From the NCBI GenBank assembly GCA_030445275.1, contig JAUCSE010000021.1, positions 140,397 to 204,396 of the forward strand: DNA of 64,000 nucleotides. Reading direction: 5' to 3'. Below the pieces are notes generated by a model. That model saw nothing but the letters and a program-made list of their open reading frames with translations. It made no database searches and was not told the DNA's origin. This DNA comes from Mucilaginibacter sp. Its GTDB lineage: Bacteria; Bacteroidota; Bacteroidia; Sphingobacteriales; Sphingobacteriaceae. Below, one piece after another: positions 44,466 to 52,703 of this stretch (within the stretch, counting starts at the first letter, position 1; the number at the start of each line of letters is the position of its first letter). The position numbers and the translations under genes were made by a program.

Positions 44466-45809
44466 ATGGACCACCCCGATCTCGACATAAGCTTATTTCA
44501 TATTTTCCTGACCGCATTTCTGGTGCTGCTCAACGGGTTTTTTGTTGCCGCGGAATTTGCCATGGTACGTGTCAGGGGATCGCAAATTGAACTTAAAGCT
44601 AAAACCGGGAGCCGTGTTGCAAAAGTAGCACGGGGTATAATGCATAATCTGGACGGATACCTGGCTGCTACACAGCTGGGTATTACCATTGCCTCACTGG
44701 GCTTAGGCTGGGCGGGCGAAGAGGTGGTTACCAAGATGATGTTAAACCTCTTTTCTTTTTTTGGAGTGGTTATCACATCGCCGTTTATTATTAATACCAG
44801 TCATGTGGTGGCTTTTGCTGCTATTACCGTATTGCATATTGTATTTGGTGAGCTGGCGCCAAAATCATTGGCCATACAAAGGTCAGTACGTACAGTAATG
44901 ACTATATCTGTCCCGTTGCGTTTCTTCTTTCTGGTTTGCCGGCCACTTATATGGTTGTTAAATGGCTTTGCAAACTTTGTTTTAAAAATGGTAGGTATTA
45001 ACCCTCTGCCTGGAGGCGAAGCACATCATAGCTCGGAGGAGTTACAATACCTGCTTGAACAAGGTAAGGAAACCGGCGCGCTTGACTCAAACGAACATGA
45101 ACTGATACAGAACGTATTTGATTTTAATGAGCGGGTTGTTAAAAATATTATGGTACCGCGTACCAAAATATCAGGTGTAGATATAGCTTCAACTACACAG
45201 GAACTGTTAGATATGATCATCACCGAAGGATATTCACGTATGCCTGTTTTTGATGATGTGATTGATAAAATAATTGGTATAGTACACGCCAAAGATATAC
45301 TGCCGCTATTGGCCCGTAATGAAGAGATCGTGTTAAAGGATATCATTCGTAAGCCTTATTTTATCCCCGAAACCAAAAAAATCAATGATCTGATGGCCGA
45401 GTTGCAGCAGAAACGCATACAGATAGCTATTGTGCTTGATGAGTTTGGTGGTACAGCTGGTATGGTTACGCTGGAAGATATTGTGGAAGAGCTGGTAGGC
45501 GAGATACAGGATGAGTATGATGAGGAAAAGCCAATTGTTGAAAAAGTAAATGATCGCGAATTTATTGTAAATGCACTTGCATCTATTTATGATGTAAATG
45601 AACATTTACCACATGACCTGCCCGAGGATGGCGATTTTGATACCGTATCTGGCTGGCTGGGCGACATATTTGGTAAAATACCTGATGTTGGCGAACAAAA
45701 GGAATCAAATGGATATAACATTACCGTACTTCGTAAATCTGATCAGAATATCGAATCAGTTAAATTAGAATTGCTGATAAATGAAGAAGATGCGGTAGAT
45801 TTACACTGA
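44466..45809 (+). CDS. CNNM/CorC (hemolysin C) family transporter with CBS domains
   Basis: The ATG at 44466 is the likely start (447 aa); the TTG one codon earlier is less probable. The N-terminal DUF21/CNNM membrane domain has about four helices (LTAFLVLLNGFFVAAEFAMV, the ITVLHIVFGELAPKSLAI segment). A pair of CBS domains follows (about 210-340; VPRTKISGVDI, SRMPVFDDVIDKIIGIVHAK) and a CorC_HlyC domain closes the protein (GGTAGMVTLEDIVEELVGEI). The family handles Mg2+ or Co2+ export. In Bacteroidota a related protein (GldE) supports gliding, but that assignment would need a comparison of paralogs. Confidence 0.92.
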   Translation: MDHPDLDISLFHIFLTAFLVLLNGFFVAAEFAMVRVRGSQIELKAKTGSRVAKVARGIMHNLDGYLAATQLGITIASLGLGWAGEEVVTKMMLNLFSFFGVVITSPFIINTSHVVAFAAITVLHIVFGELAPKSLAIQRSVRTVMTISVPLRFFFLVCRPLIWLLNGFANFVLKMVGINPLPGGEAHHSSEELQYLLEQGKETGALDSNEHELIQNVFDFNERVVKNIMVPRTKISGVDIASTTQELLDMIITEGYSRMPVFDDVIDKIIGIVHAKDILPLLARNEEIVLKDIIRKPYFIPETKKINDLMAELQQKRIQIAIVLDEFGGTAGMVTLEDIVEELVGEIQDEYDEEKPIVEKVNDREFIVNALASIYDVNEHLPHDLPEDGDFDTVSGWLGDIFGKIPDVGEQKESNGYNITVLRKSDQNIESVKLELLINEEDAVDLH

Positions 45810-45813
45810 GTGA

Positions 45814-45887
45814 TGCTGAAAGCTTAAGGCTGAAAGCACAAAGCTTTATGTATTCAGGCTTTTGGCTTTAAGCCTTAAGCTTTCAGC
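45814..45887. repeat. Imperfect inverted repeat of GCTGAAAGC-type words before rsmE
   Basis: GCTGAAAGCTTAAGGCTGAA plus AGCACAAAGCTT at 45814-45845 pairs with AGGCTTTTGGCTTTAAGCCT plus TAAGCTTTCAGC ending at 45887, with about five mismatches over 32 bases. The loop is about 10 nt. It fills the gap between the CNNM-type gene and rsmE. Confidence 0.8.
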
Positions 45888-45897
45888 TTTTGATTTT

Positions 45898-46605
45898 ATG
45901 CTTTTTTATACTCCTGATATTGAACCCGCTCACCCCCAGTATTTTCTTAGCGAAGAAGAAAGTAAACATGCTATCCGTGTATTAAGACTTGAACCCGGGA
46001 GCGAAGTGCAGCTTATTGATGGTCGTGGAGGTTTTTATACGGCTGTTATACATGATGCGCACCCTAAACGTACCATATTAAACATTACCTCGGTTACAAC
46101 CGATTATAACCAGCGTAACCATTACCTGCACCTGGCAGTAGCCCCAACAAAAAACATAGAACGCCTGGAGTGGTTTTTAGAAAAAGCCACCGAAATTGGT
46201 ATCGACGAAATATCCCTGATCATTAGTCACCGGTCTGAACGTAAGGAAGCAAAGGTTGACAGGCTAAACAAGATCATTACTGCGGCTATAAAGCAATCTA
46301 TAAAAGCGTATCATCCCTTTTTAAATGAACCCATAAAGTTAAATCAGTTATTGACGCAGCCGTTTGATGGGCAAAAATTCATAGCACATTGCGAGCCTGG
46401 TGATAAGGTTAACCTTAGGGATGAGCTGGCATTACAGGGCCGATACATGATACTGATAGGCCCAGAAGGTGATTTTACACCCGCCGAAATTGAAACTGCT
46501 TTACAAAACGGTTTTAAACCCATAACTTTAGGTGAGAGCCGCTTGCGTACCGAAACCGCTGCGCTCGAGGCCTGCTTTGAAGTGAACTTTTTAAACCGTG
46601 TATGA
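45898..46605 (+). CDS. rsmE: 16S rRNA (uracil-1498-N3) methyltransferase
   Basis: RsmE methylates U1498 of 16S rRNA using SAM. I take the ATG at 45898 (235 aa): the 12 codons upstream, back to a TTG at 45862, run through a hairpin repeat and are unlikely to be coding. The N-terminal PUA-like domain (MLFYTPDIEPAHPQYFLSEE, then KHAIRVLRLEPGSEVQLIDG) and the SPOUT domain are both visible, the latter with LIGPEGDFTPAEIE and TLGESRLRTETAALEA, the knot that binds SAM. It overlaps the DUF4159 gene by 4 bp (ATGA). Confidence 0.95.
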   Translation: MLFYTPDIEPAHPQYFLSEEESKHAIRVLRLEPGSEVQLIDGRGGFYTAVIHDAHPKRTILNITSVTTDYNQRNHYLHLAVAPTKNIERLEWFLEKATEIGIDEISLIISHRSERKEAKVDRLNKIITAAIKQSIKAYHPFLNEPIKLNQLLTQPFDGQKFIAHCEPGDKVNLRDELALQGRYMILIGPEGDFTPAEIETALQNGFKPITLGESRLRTETAALEACFEVNFLNRV

Positions 46606-47264
46606 AAATAGCTAAATATATCATAATTGCTTTTGCTGCCATTATGGTTATGAGCGGTTTTAACGCGCCTGCTTATAAAATTGCGCGGCTTAAGTATAAC
46701 GGCGGTGGCGATTGGTATGGCGACCGTACCGCTTTAATCAACCTGGTGAAATTTTGTAATGAAATTTTGAAAACGAATTTTGAGGCCGAAGATGATGTGG
46801 TTGAAGCCGGCAGCGCCTCGTTATTTAATTATCCGTTTATTTTTATGACAGGACATGGCAACGTGATATTTAGTGATCAGGAAGCCCGGAATTTACGTAA
46901 ATATTTAACCGGAGGGGGCTTTTTGCACATCGACGATAATTACGGCTTTGATAAATTTGTTAGGCCGCAAATGAAAAAAGTTTTCCCCGAACTTGATTTT
47001 GTTGAATTGCCCGTTAATCACCCTATTTATCATCAAAAATATAGCTTCCCTAATGGATTACCCAAAATTCATGAACACGATGGGAAACGGGCACAAGGTT
47101 TCGGCCTTATTTATAAAGGTAGATTGGTGTGTTTTTACACCTATGAGTGCGATTTAGGCAATGGGTGGGAGGATTATGGCACTTATGCTGGCGACACACA
47201 GGAAGCTCGCTTAAAAGCGCTGAAAATGGGTGCAAACTTAATTCAGTATGTGTTTACTGAATAA
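46602..47264 (+). CDS. DUF4159 domain-containing exported protein
   Basis: The 220-residue protein has a hydrophobic N-terminus (IIAFAAIMVMSGFNAPA, a probable signal peptide) followed by the DUF4159 pattern. Visible parts are RLKYNGGGDWYGDRTALINL, the FIFMTGHGNVIFSD segment, YLTGGGFLHIDDNYGFDKFV and a WEDYGTYAGDTQEARLKALK end. The fold resembles a flavodoxin/ThuA-like glutaminase fold; no catalytic role is established. The family often accompanies MoxR-AAA and von Willebrand-A operons, but here it is coupled to rsmE by a 4-bp overlap. Confidence 0.88.
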   Translation: MKIAKYIIIAFAAIMVMSGFNAPAYKIARLKYNGGGDWYGDRTALINLVKFCNEILKTNFEAEDDVVEAGSASLFNYPFIFMTGHGNVIFSDQEARNLRKYLTGGGFLHIDDNYGFDKFVRPQMKKVFPELDFVELPVNHPIYHQKYSFPNGLPKIHEHDGKRAQGFGLIYKGRLVCFYTYECDLGNGWEDYGTYAGDTQEARLKALKMGANLIQYVFTE

Positions 47265-47351
47265 TGGAGAATTTTTTTAATTGGCAATAGCTTATTAGTA
47301 AGTGTCAGTAAAAATTAATAACTTTATATTAATACCATACGGCCTTATCAA

Positions 47352-47849
47352 ATGTACCAGGTAAAAATAAACGGCAAGCATAATTTTGAAATTAACCGGA
47401 CCGAAAGGGATCTGCTAGTTAATGATGTTAAAACCGTAGCTGATATTAGGCATATAGGTAATGGAGCATACCATGTGATTGAAAACTACCAGTCATACGG
47501 TGTAGAGGTTGTTAGTTTTAACAATACTGCAAAAACCGCCGAAATTAAGGTGAATAATACTATCTATTCTGTTACAGCAAAAGACCAGTTTGATGTATTG
47601 CTTGATAAGTTGGGCTTAAGCAATCTTAATAATGCTAAGGTGAGTGAAATAAAGGCACCTATGCCCGGCATGGTGCTTAAAGTTTTCGCTACAGAAGGTG
47701 ACGAAGTAAAAAAAGGGGATAATCTCTTTGTACTGGAGGCCATGAAAATGGAAAATATTATAAAATCCCCTGCTGATGTGATCATAAAAAGAATCAAAAT
47801 TAAGGCTGGTGATAAAGTGGAAAAGGGCCAGATTTTGATTGAGTTTTAG
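47352..47849 (+). CDS. Biotin carboxyl carrier-type protein
   Basis: This 165-residue protein is a carrier subunit of a biotin-dependent carboxylase. The last 75 residues form the biotinyl domain: KAPMPGMVLKVFATEGDEVK, then EAMKMENII with the biotin-accepting Lys at residue 132, and KIKAGDKVEKGQILIEF. The N-terminal half resembles the linker part of propionyl- or methylcrotonyl-CoA carboxylase alpha chains rather than AccB. No carboxylase gene is nearby, so the partner enzyme is elsewhere. It stands alone between the DUF4159 gene and the susC gene. Confidence 0.88.
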   Translation: MYQVKINGKHNFEINRTERDLLVNDVKTVADIRHIGNGAYHVIENYQSYGVEVVSFNNTAKTAEIKVNNTIYSVTAKDQFDVLLDKLGLSNLNNAKVSEIKAPMPGMVLKVFATEGDEVKKGDNLFVLEAMKMENIIKSPADVIIKRIKIKAGDKVEKGQILIEF

Positions 47850-47969
47850 TGATTTTCGGCTATCCCGGGCTGTAATTTATAACAATCTTACAATAATCGC
47901 CCTGATTCTAAGAGTATTGTTGTTCTTGTGTTTCTAATATCTTATTTCTTTTAATTTAAAATTAACTCT

Positions 47970-50900
47970 ATGAAGAAAAATTTACTAACAATTTTGTTGT
48001 TATTTTCTTGTATTTCATCAGTTTTAGCACAAAACCGTGTTATTACAGGTAAAGTAACGGATCAAAAAGATGGGTCGCCCTTACCTGGGGTAAGCGTAAC
48101 CGTTAAGGGAGTTTCAGGAACGGGAACTCAGACAGATATCAATGGCATGTACAAACTGTCGGTACCAAATAGTGCAAAAACACTTGTGTTTGGATTTGTT
48201 GGTTATAAGCCATTGCAGTTAGATATAAAAGGGATAATTATTAATGCCCAGGTGGAACCCGACCCTAAACAACTTTCAGAGGTAGTGGTTGTAGGTTACG
48301 GCACGCAGACCAAGCGATCGTTAACAGGGTCGGTGTCCCAAATTAAAGGAACAGATATTGCGAATATCCCGGTACCCAGTTTAGAGTCAGCTATACAGGG
48401 CCGAACCCCAGGTGTGTATATACAAGCCCAAAATGGTAAGTTGGGGCAGGGTATACAGGTACGTGTACGTGGTGCCTCATCAATATCAGCGGGTAGCCAG
48501 CCCTTATATGTAGTTGACGGTTTGCCTATTACTGTAGATGATTTCTCTACCAATGGTGCATCAACCAATCCCCTGGTTGATTTGAACCAAAATGATATTG
48601 AATCAATTGAGATATTAAAAGATGCCTCAGCAGCTGCAATATATGGTTCAAGAGCATCAAACGGTGTAGTATTGATTACCACCAAAAAGGGTAAGGCTGG
48701 TAAAACAAATATTACCTATAATGAATACTATGGTTTTAGTAAACCTACTCATGAACGCGAGTTTATGAATGCGCAACAATATGTTGAATTTATGCGCGAA
48801 GCTGCAGTAAACGGAGGGGTTTCATCTACCGCTATTGAAGCGAGGCTTCAAAGATATTCGGCTGGTAATGACGATTATAAAACATACAAGGTAAATACCG
48901 ACTGGTTTAGCCAGATCACCCAGCATGCTCCTGTGCAAAACTATAATCTTGTATTTTCTGGCGGTACTGATAAAACAAAGTTTTACATGTCCGGTACCTA
49001 TAACAATCAAAAAGGCTATCTGCTTGATAATTCAATTAATCAATATAGCTTCAGAACAAACCTGGAAAATCAAGCTACCAGTTGGTTAACGGTTGGAGCA
49101 AACCTGAGTATTTCACGTACAAGGAATAATCGTTTAGATAATGATGATGCCTTTTCAACACCTATGCAAATTGTGGCTCTAGCTCCAATTACGCCTGCTA
49201 TTGACCCACGTACGGGTCTGGTAAGTGGTGCTCTTGATCCAACAACAGGTAATCCAAATAGTAATTATCCTACCTATTTTAACCCTATATTGAATTCGAT
49301 CAGCAGTTATTATAAAACTACGGATTATAGAAACCTGGGGAATGTTTTTGCCCAGATAAAATTGTTGCCTTTCTTAAGTTTTCGGTCAGAGGTTGGAGTT
49401 GATATATTAAATTCTGGCGAGGACACTTATAACGGGAGCCTTACTGTACGTAATACCAGTACACCAAACGGAACCGGTTTTAGTTCATCTGTATCATCGA
49501 TAAATTTTAATACCAATAACTTCCTGCAGTTTACTAAGGATATTGATAAAAACCATATAGATGCGGTTGGTGGTATGACCTATCAAAGGCAGCAAAATGA
49601 TTTGAATCAGCTAACTGGTACCCAGTTTCCGAGTGATGCCTATAAAGAGTTGAACAGCTCGGCCGAGATTACTTCTGGTTCATCAACCTCAACTGCGTAC
49701 TCTTTACTGTCATATTTCAGTAGGGTGAATTATAAGTATGACGAAAAGTACCTTTTATCATTAAGCGGCCGTGTTGATGGCTCGTCAAGGTTTGGTGCCA
49801 ATCACCGTTACGGATTTTTTCCGGCAGGTTCGGCCGGCTGGATCATCTCAGAAGAAAGCTTCATGAAAAAACAACAATTGGTTTCTGAGTTAAAGCTAAG
49901 AGCCAGCTATGGTCTTACCGGTAACTCCGAGATAGGTAATTTTCCTGCCCGTGGTTTATTCGGTGCATTTGGTTATGCTGGTGTGGCTGGTGCAAGGCCA
50001 ATCCAGTTAGCTAACCCCGATCTGAAATGGGAAACCACTGCTCAAGCCGATCTGGGTTTAGATGTTGGTTTTTTCCAGGGACGTTTGTCAGGAACGTTTG
50101 ATGTTTATCAGAAAAAAACAAGGGACTTGTTGTTAAATGTGCAAGTACCGGCTACGTCGGGTTTTCAAACAATTACACAAAACCTTGGTAAGTTGCAAAA
50201 TAAAGGATTTGAGCTACAAATCGACTCTAAAAATCTTGTTGGCGCATTTACATGGTCAACAAGCTTTAATATTTCTATAAACCGTAACAAGGTCACTGAT
50301 TTGAAAGGACAAGTGATATTAGGACTTGGCGACAAGGTGAACCGTGCTGTTGAAGGGCAGCCAATAGGCATATTCTTCGCACCTGAATTTGCTGGTGCTG
50401 ATCCTGCCAATGGCGATGCGCTTTATTATAAAAATACTGATCAGGGAAATGGTAAACGCGACAGAAGTACAACCAATGATTATAATTTGGCTACACCGGT
50501 AAAAATTGGCGACCCTAATCCTAAATACATAGCAGGCTTAAACAATACGTTAACTTTTAAAGGAATTGATGTTAGCTTTTTGCTGCAATCTGTTCAGGGT
50601 AATAATATCTATAACGGTGCCGGGCAGTACATGTCATCAAGCGGTAGTAATGGCTATGATAACCAAACTGTTGACCAGCTGAATGCTTGGAAAAAACCTG
50701 GTGATATCACCAATGTGCCACAGGCTCGTTTAGGTGGTGGTAATGGTATAAATCCAAGTTCAAGGTATATTGATGATGGATCATACGTGAGATTGAAAAA
50801 TGTAGTTATTGGCTATAATTTCCCCAAAACCGTATTGGCCAAAGTTAAATTGCAAAGTCTTAGGATATATGCACAGGCAACTAACCTGGCAACCTGGACT

Positions 50901-51026
50901 AAATACAAAGGCTGGGATCCTGAGCTAAATTCAGATGCTTTTTCGGGTAATATAACCCAGGGCTATGATTTTTATGCAGCGCCTCAGGCTAAAACAATAA
51001 CTTTTGGAATTAATGTGGGATTTTAA
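47970..51026 (+). CDS. SusC/RagA family TonB-linked outer-membrane protein
   Basis: This 1,018-residue TonB-dependent receptor has a signal peptide up to SVLAQ and a carboxypeptidase-regulatory-like domain (VITGKVTDQKDGSPLPGVSV). The plug follows with the SusC signature VVVVGYGTQTKRSLTGSVSQ and a GRTPGVYIQ segment, then YVVDGLPI and EILKDASAAAIYGSRASNGV, and a 22-strand barrel domain ending ITFGINVGF. It imports an oligomeric nutrient (often glycan or peptide) captured with its SusD partner, powered by TonB/ExbB/ExbD. No glycoside hydrolase, sensor or sigma/anti-sigma gene is next to it, so the substrate is unknown. The susD gene follows after 15 bp. Confidence 0.95.
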   Translation: MKKNLLTILLLFSCISSVLAQNRVITGKVTDQKDGSPLPGVSVTVKGVSGTGTQTDINGMYKLSVPNSAKTLVFGFVGYKPLQLDIKGIIINAQVEPDPKQLSEVVVVGYGTQTKRSLTGSVSQIKGTDIANIPVPSLESAIQGRTPGVYIQAQNGKLGQGIQVRVRGASSISAGSQPLYVVDGLPITVDDFSTNGASTNPLVDLNQNDIESIEILKDASAAAIYGSRASNGVVLITTKKGKAGKTNITYNEYYGFSKPTHEREFMNAQQYVEFMREAAVNGGVSSTAIEARLQRYSAGNDDYKTYKVNTDWFSQITQHAPVQNYNLVFSGGTDKTKFYMSGTYNNQKGYLLDNSINQYSFRTNLENQATSWLTVGANLSISRTRNNRLDNDDAFSTPMQIVALAPITPAIDPRTGLVSGALDPTTGNPNSNYPTYFNPILNSISSYYKTTDYRNLGNVFAQIKLLPFLSFRSEVGVDILNSGEDTYNGSLTVRNTSTPNGTGFSSSVSSINFNTNNFLQFTKDIDKNHIDAVGGMTYQRQQNDLNQLTGTQFPSDAYKELNSSAEITSGSSTSTAYSLLSYFSRVNYKYDEKYLLSLSGRVDGSSRFGANHRYGFFPAGSAGWIISEESFMKKQQLVSELKLRASYGLTGNSEIGNFPARGLFGAFGYAGVAGARPIQLANPDLKWETTAQADLGLDVGFFQGRLSGTFDVYQKKTRDLLLNVQVPATSGFQTITQNLGKLQNKGFELQIDSKNLVGAFTWSTSFNISINRNKVTDLKGQVILGLGDKVNRAVEGQPIGIFFAPEFAGADPANGDALYYKNTDQGNGKRDRSTTNDYNLATPVKIGDPNPKYIAGLNNTLTFKGIDVSFLLQSVQGNNIYNGAGQYMSSSGSNGYDNQTVDQLNAWKKPGDITNVPQARLGGGNGINPSSRYIDDGSYVRLKNVVIGYNFPKTVLAKVKLQSLRIYAQATNLATWTKYKGWDPELNSDAFSGNITQGYDFYAAPQAKTITFGINVGF

Positions 51027-51041
51027 ATTAAGCTGAAGAAG

Positions 51042-52442
51042 ATGAAAAATATTAAATACTCAATAATAGCATTAAGCTTATTAACATTATTATATAATTC
51101 AGGCTGTAAAAAGCAGTTGGATATTGCTCCGGTAAGTAATGTTGAGCAAGACCTGGCCATAAAAACATCAAAAGATGTAGAGGGCATTTTAATTGGTGCG
51201 TATACAGCCGCAGCCCTAAGAAATATCTATGGAGGCAGGTTAATGGCAACTACTGATTTTTTAGGCGACGATGGCGATATTGATTATGAAGGAACGTATT
51301 CGCAATATACAGAGCTGTCTAACAAAAGGATTACGATAGTTAATAGTTTTGTAGAAGGGGTGTGGAATGATGCGTATAATACCATAAACGTATGCAATAC
51401 GGTACTGGCCCATTTAGATTTAGTTGACCCCAATAAAAAGGTAAGGGTTGAGAATGAAGCTAAATTTTTACGCGGTATGACCTATTTTGATCTTGTGCGG
51501 GTTTACGGTAAGGCCTGGAATGATGGTACCCCAGCTTCAAACCCGGGTGTGCCAATTTTGCTAACACCTACAACTACTATAGCGGGGATACAAAAAGTAA
51601 AGCGAAATACAGTAGCTGAAGTGTATACACAGGCCATTGCAGACCTTATAGCCGCAGAAACTAATCTGGCGGTGGGCAAATCTACTTACGCAAGCTCATC
51701 GGCAGCATCAGCAGTGTTAGCCAGAATTTATTTGACCCAGGAGAATTTTGTATTAGCTGAAACTGAAGCATCAAAAGTAATTAATGTGACCGATTTTAGT
51801 TTGGTGCCTAAATTTGTTGATGAGTTTCAGGTTCCTCCACAGGCTACTCACGTATTTAATACTTCTGAAGATATTTTCGCTATCCAGATGTCGAGCCAAT
51901 CAGGTTTTAATGCGCTAAATGAGGCTTATGCAAGTAGTGATTTCGGGGGGCGGGAAGAAACACTTATTACAGATCAGCATCTCGCCCGATATGAAGACGG
52001 TGATGACCGTGCCAATGAGTTTTATGATGATGGCGATATTTTTACGGCAAAGTTTAATAACCAGTACGGTAACGTTCTTCTAATACGTTTAGCCGAGATC
52101 TATTTGATCAGGGCAGAGGCAAGGGTAAGAAAAGCATCGCCGGATCTGACTGGTGCAGCAGCAGATATCAATGTAGTAAGGAACCGGGCAAAATTAGCTA
52201 ATACCACAGCATCGGATTTTGCCGGCTTATTCGCTGCCGTTAAGCAGGAGCGCAGAGTGGAACTTGCATTTGAGGGTTTTAGATTAAATGACCTAAAGCG
52301 TTATCATGAAACTATAATTCTGCATGATAGCGATGGCAATGTAACAGACTCTTACAATTGGAATTCGCCCAAGCTGATATTTCCAATACCTAAACGTGAG
52401 CGTGATGCAAATCCTAACTTAACGCAAAATGAAGGTTACTAA
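51042..52442 (+). CDS. SusD/RagB family nutrient-binding lipoprotein
   Basis: The 466-residue protein has a lipoprotein signal with Cys22 (NSGC, then KKQLDIAP) and the alpha-helical TPR-like SusD fold: KFLRGMTYFDLVRVYGKAWN, an AYTAAALRNIYGG segment and the C-terminal signature ERRVELAFEGFRLNDLKRYH, then FPIPKRERDANPNL. It caps the SusC barrel on the cell surface and binds the substrate. It is on the short side for the family (usually 480-600), fitting a small-substrate SusD. An intrinsic terminator follows at 52465, so the operon has only these two genes. Confidence 0.95.
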   Translation: MKNIKYSIIALSLLTLLYNSGCKKQLDIAPVSNVEQDLAIKTSKDVEGILIGAYTAAALRNIYGGRLMATTDFLGDDGDIDYEGTYSQYTELSNKRITIVNSFVEGVWNDAYNTINVCNTVLAHLDLVDPNKKVRVENEAKFLRGMTYFDLVRVYGKAWNDGTPASNPGVPILLTPTTTIAGIQKVKRNTVAEVYTQAIADLIAAETNLAVGKSTYASSSAASAVLARIYLTQENFVLAETEASKVINVTDFSLVPKFVDEFQVPPQATHVFNTSEDIFAIQMSSQSGFNALNEAYASSDFGGREETLITDQHLARYEDGDDRANEFYDDGDIFTAKFNNQYGNVLLIRLAEIYLIRAEARVRKASPDLTGAAADINVVRNRAKLANTTASDFAGLFAAVKQERRVELAFEGFRLNDLKRYHETIILHDSDGNVTDSYNWNSPKLIFPIPKRERDANPNLTQNEGY

Positions 52443-52464
52443 TTAATACCTTCCTAAATATTTC

Positions 52465-52496
52465 ATCCCGGTGGCAGCAATGACACCGGGATTTTT
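52465..52496 (+). terminator. Intrinsic terminator of the susC-susD operon
   Basis: ATCCCGGTG at 52465-52473 pairs with CACCGGGAT at 52484-52492 over a 10-nt loop, then TTTTT. It lies 22 bp after the susD stop codon. Confidence 0.88.
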
Positions 52497-52631
52497 TACG
52501 TTAACATTTTTAGCAATGATTATACTGTGCTAAACAAATAGAATAGCATAAAGGCAGGTACTCGTGGATGGATAGAGTGCTCATGTAATAGCCATGCCGG
52601 TACTTTATGCGCGTTATTATGATACTCGCGT

Positions 52632-52691
52632 TACCTTGTACAACAAAGAAAGCCGTTCAATATTGAACGGCTTTCTTTGTTGTACAAGGTA
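52632..52691. terminator. 60-bp perfect palindrome, probable bidirectional terminator
   Basis: The sequence from TACCTTGTACAAC at 52632 to GTTGTACAAGGTA at 52691 is an uninterrupted inverted repeat with 30-bp arms and no spacer, centred between 52661 and 52662 (TTCAATATTGAA). The inner part, AAAGAAAGCCGTTCAAT and its complement, is a normal A/U-flanked terminator stem. It lies 12 bp past the end of the minus-strand gldJ gene and also faces read-through from susD. Confidence 0.85.
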
Positions 52692-52703
52692 TCAATATTG
52701 CTA

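Noticed and set aside
45862..45897. Upstream TTG start for rsmE
   Set aside because: The extra 12 codons lie in an inverted repeat; the family starts at the ATG at 45898 (MLFYTPDI).
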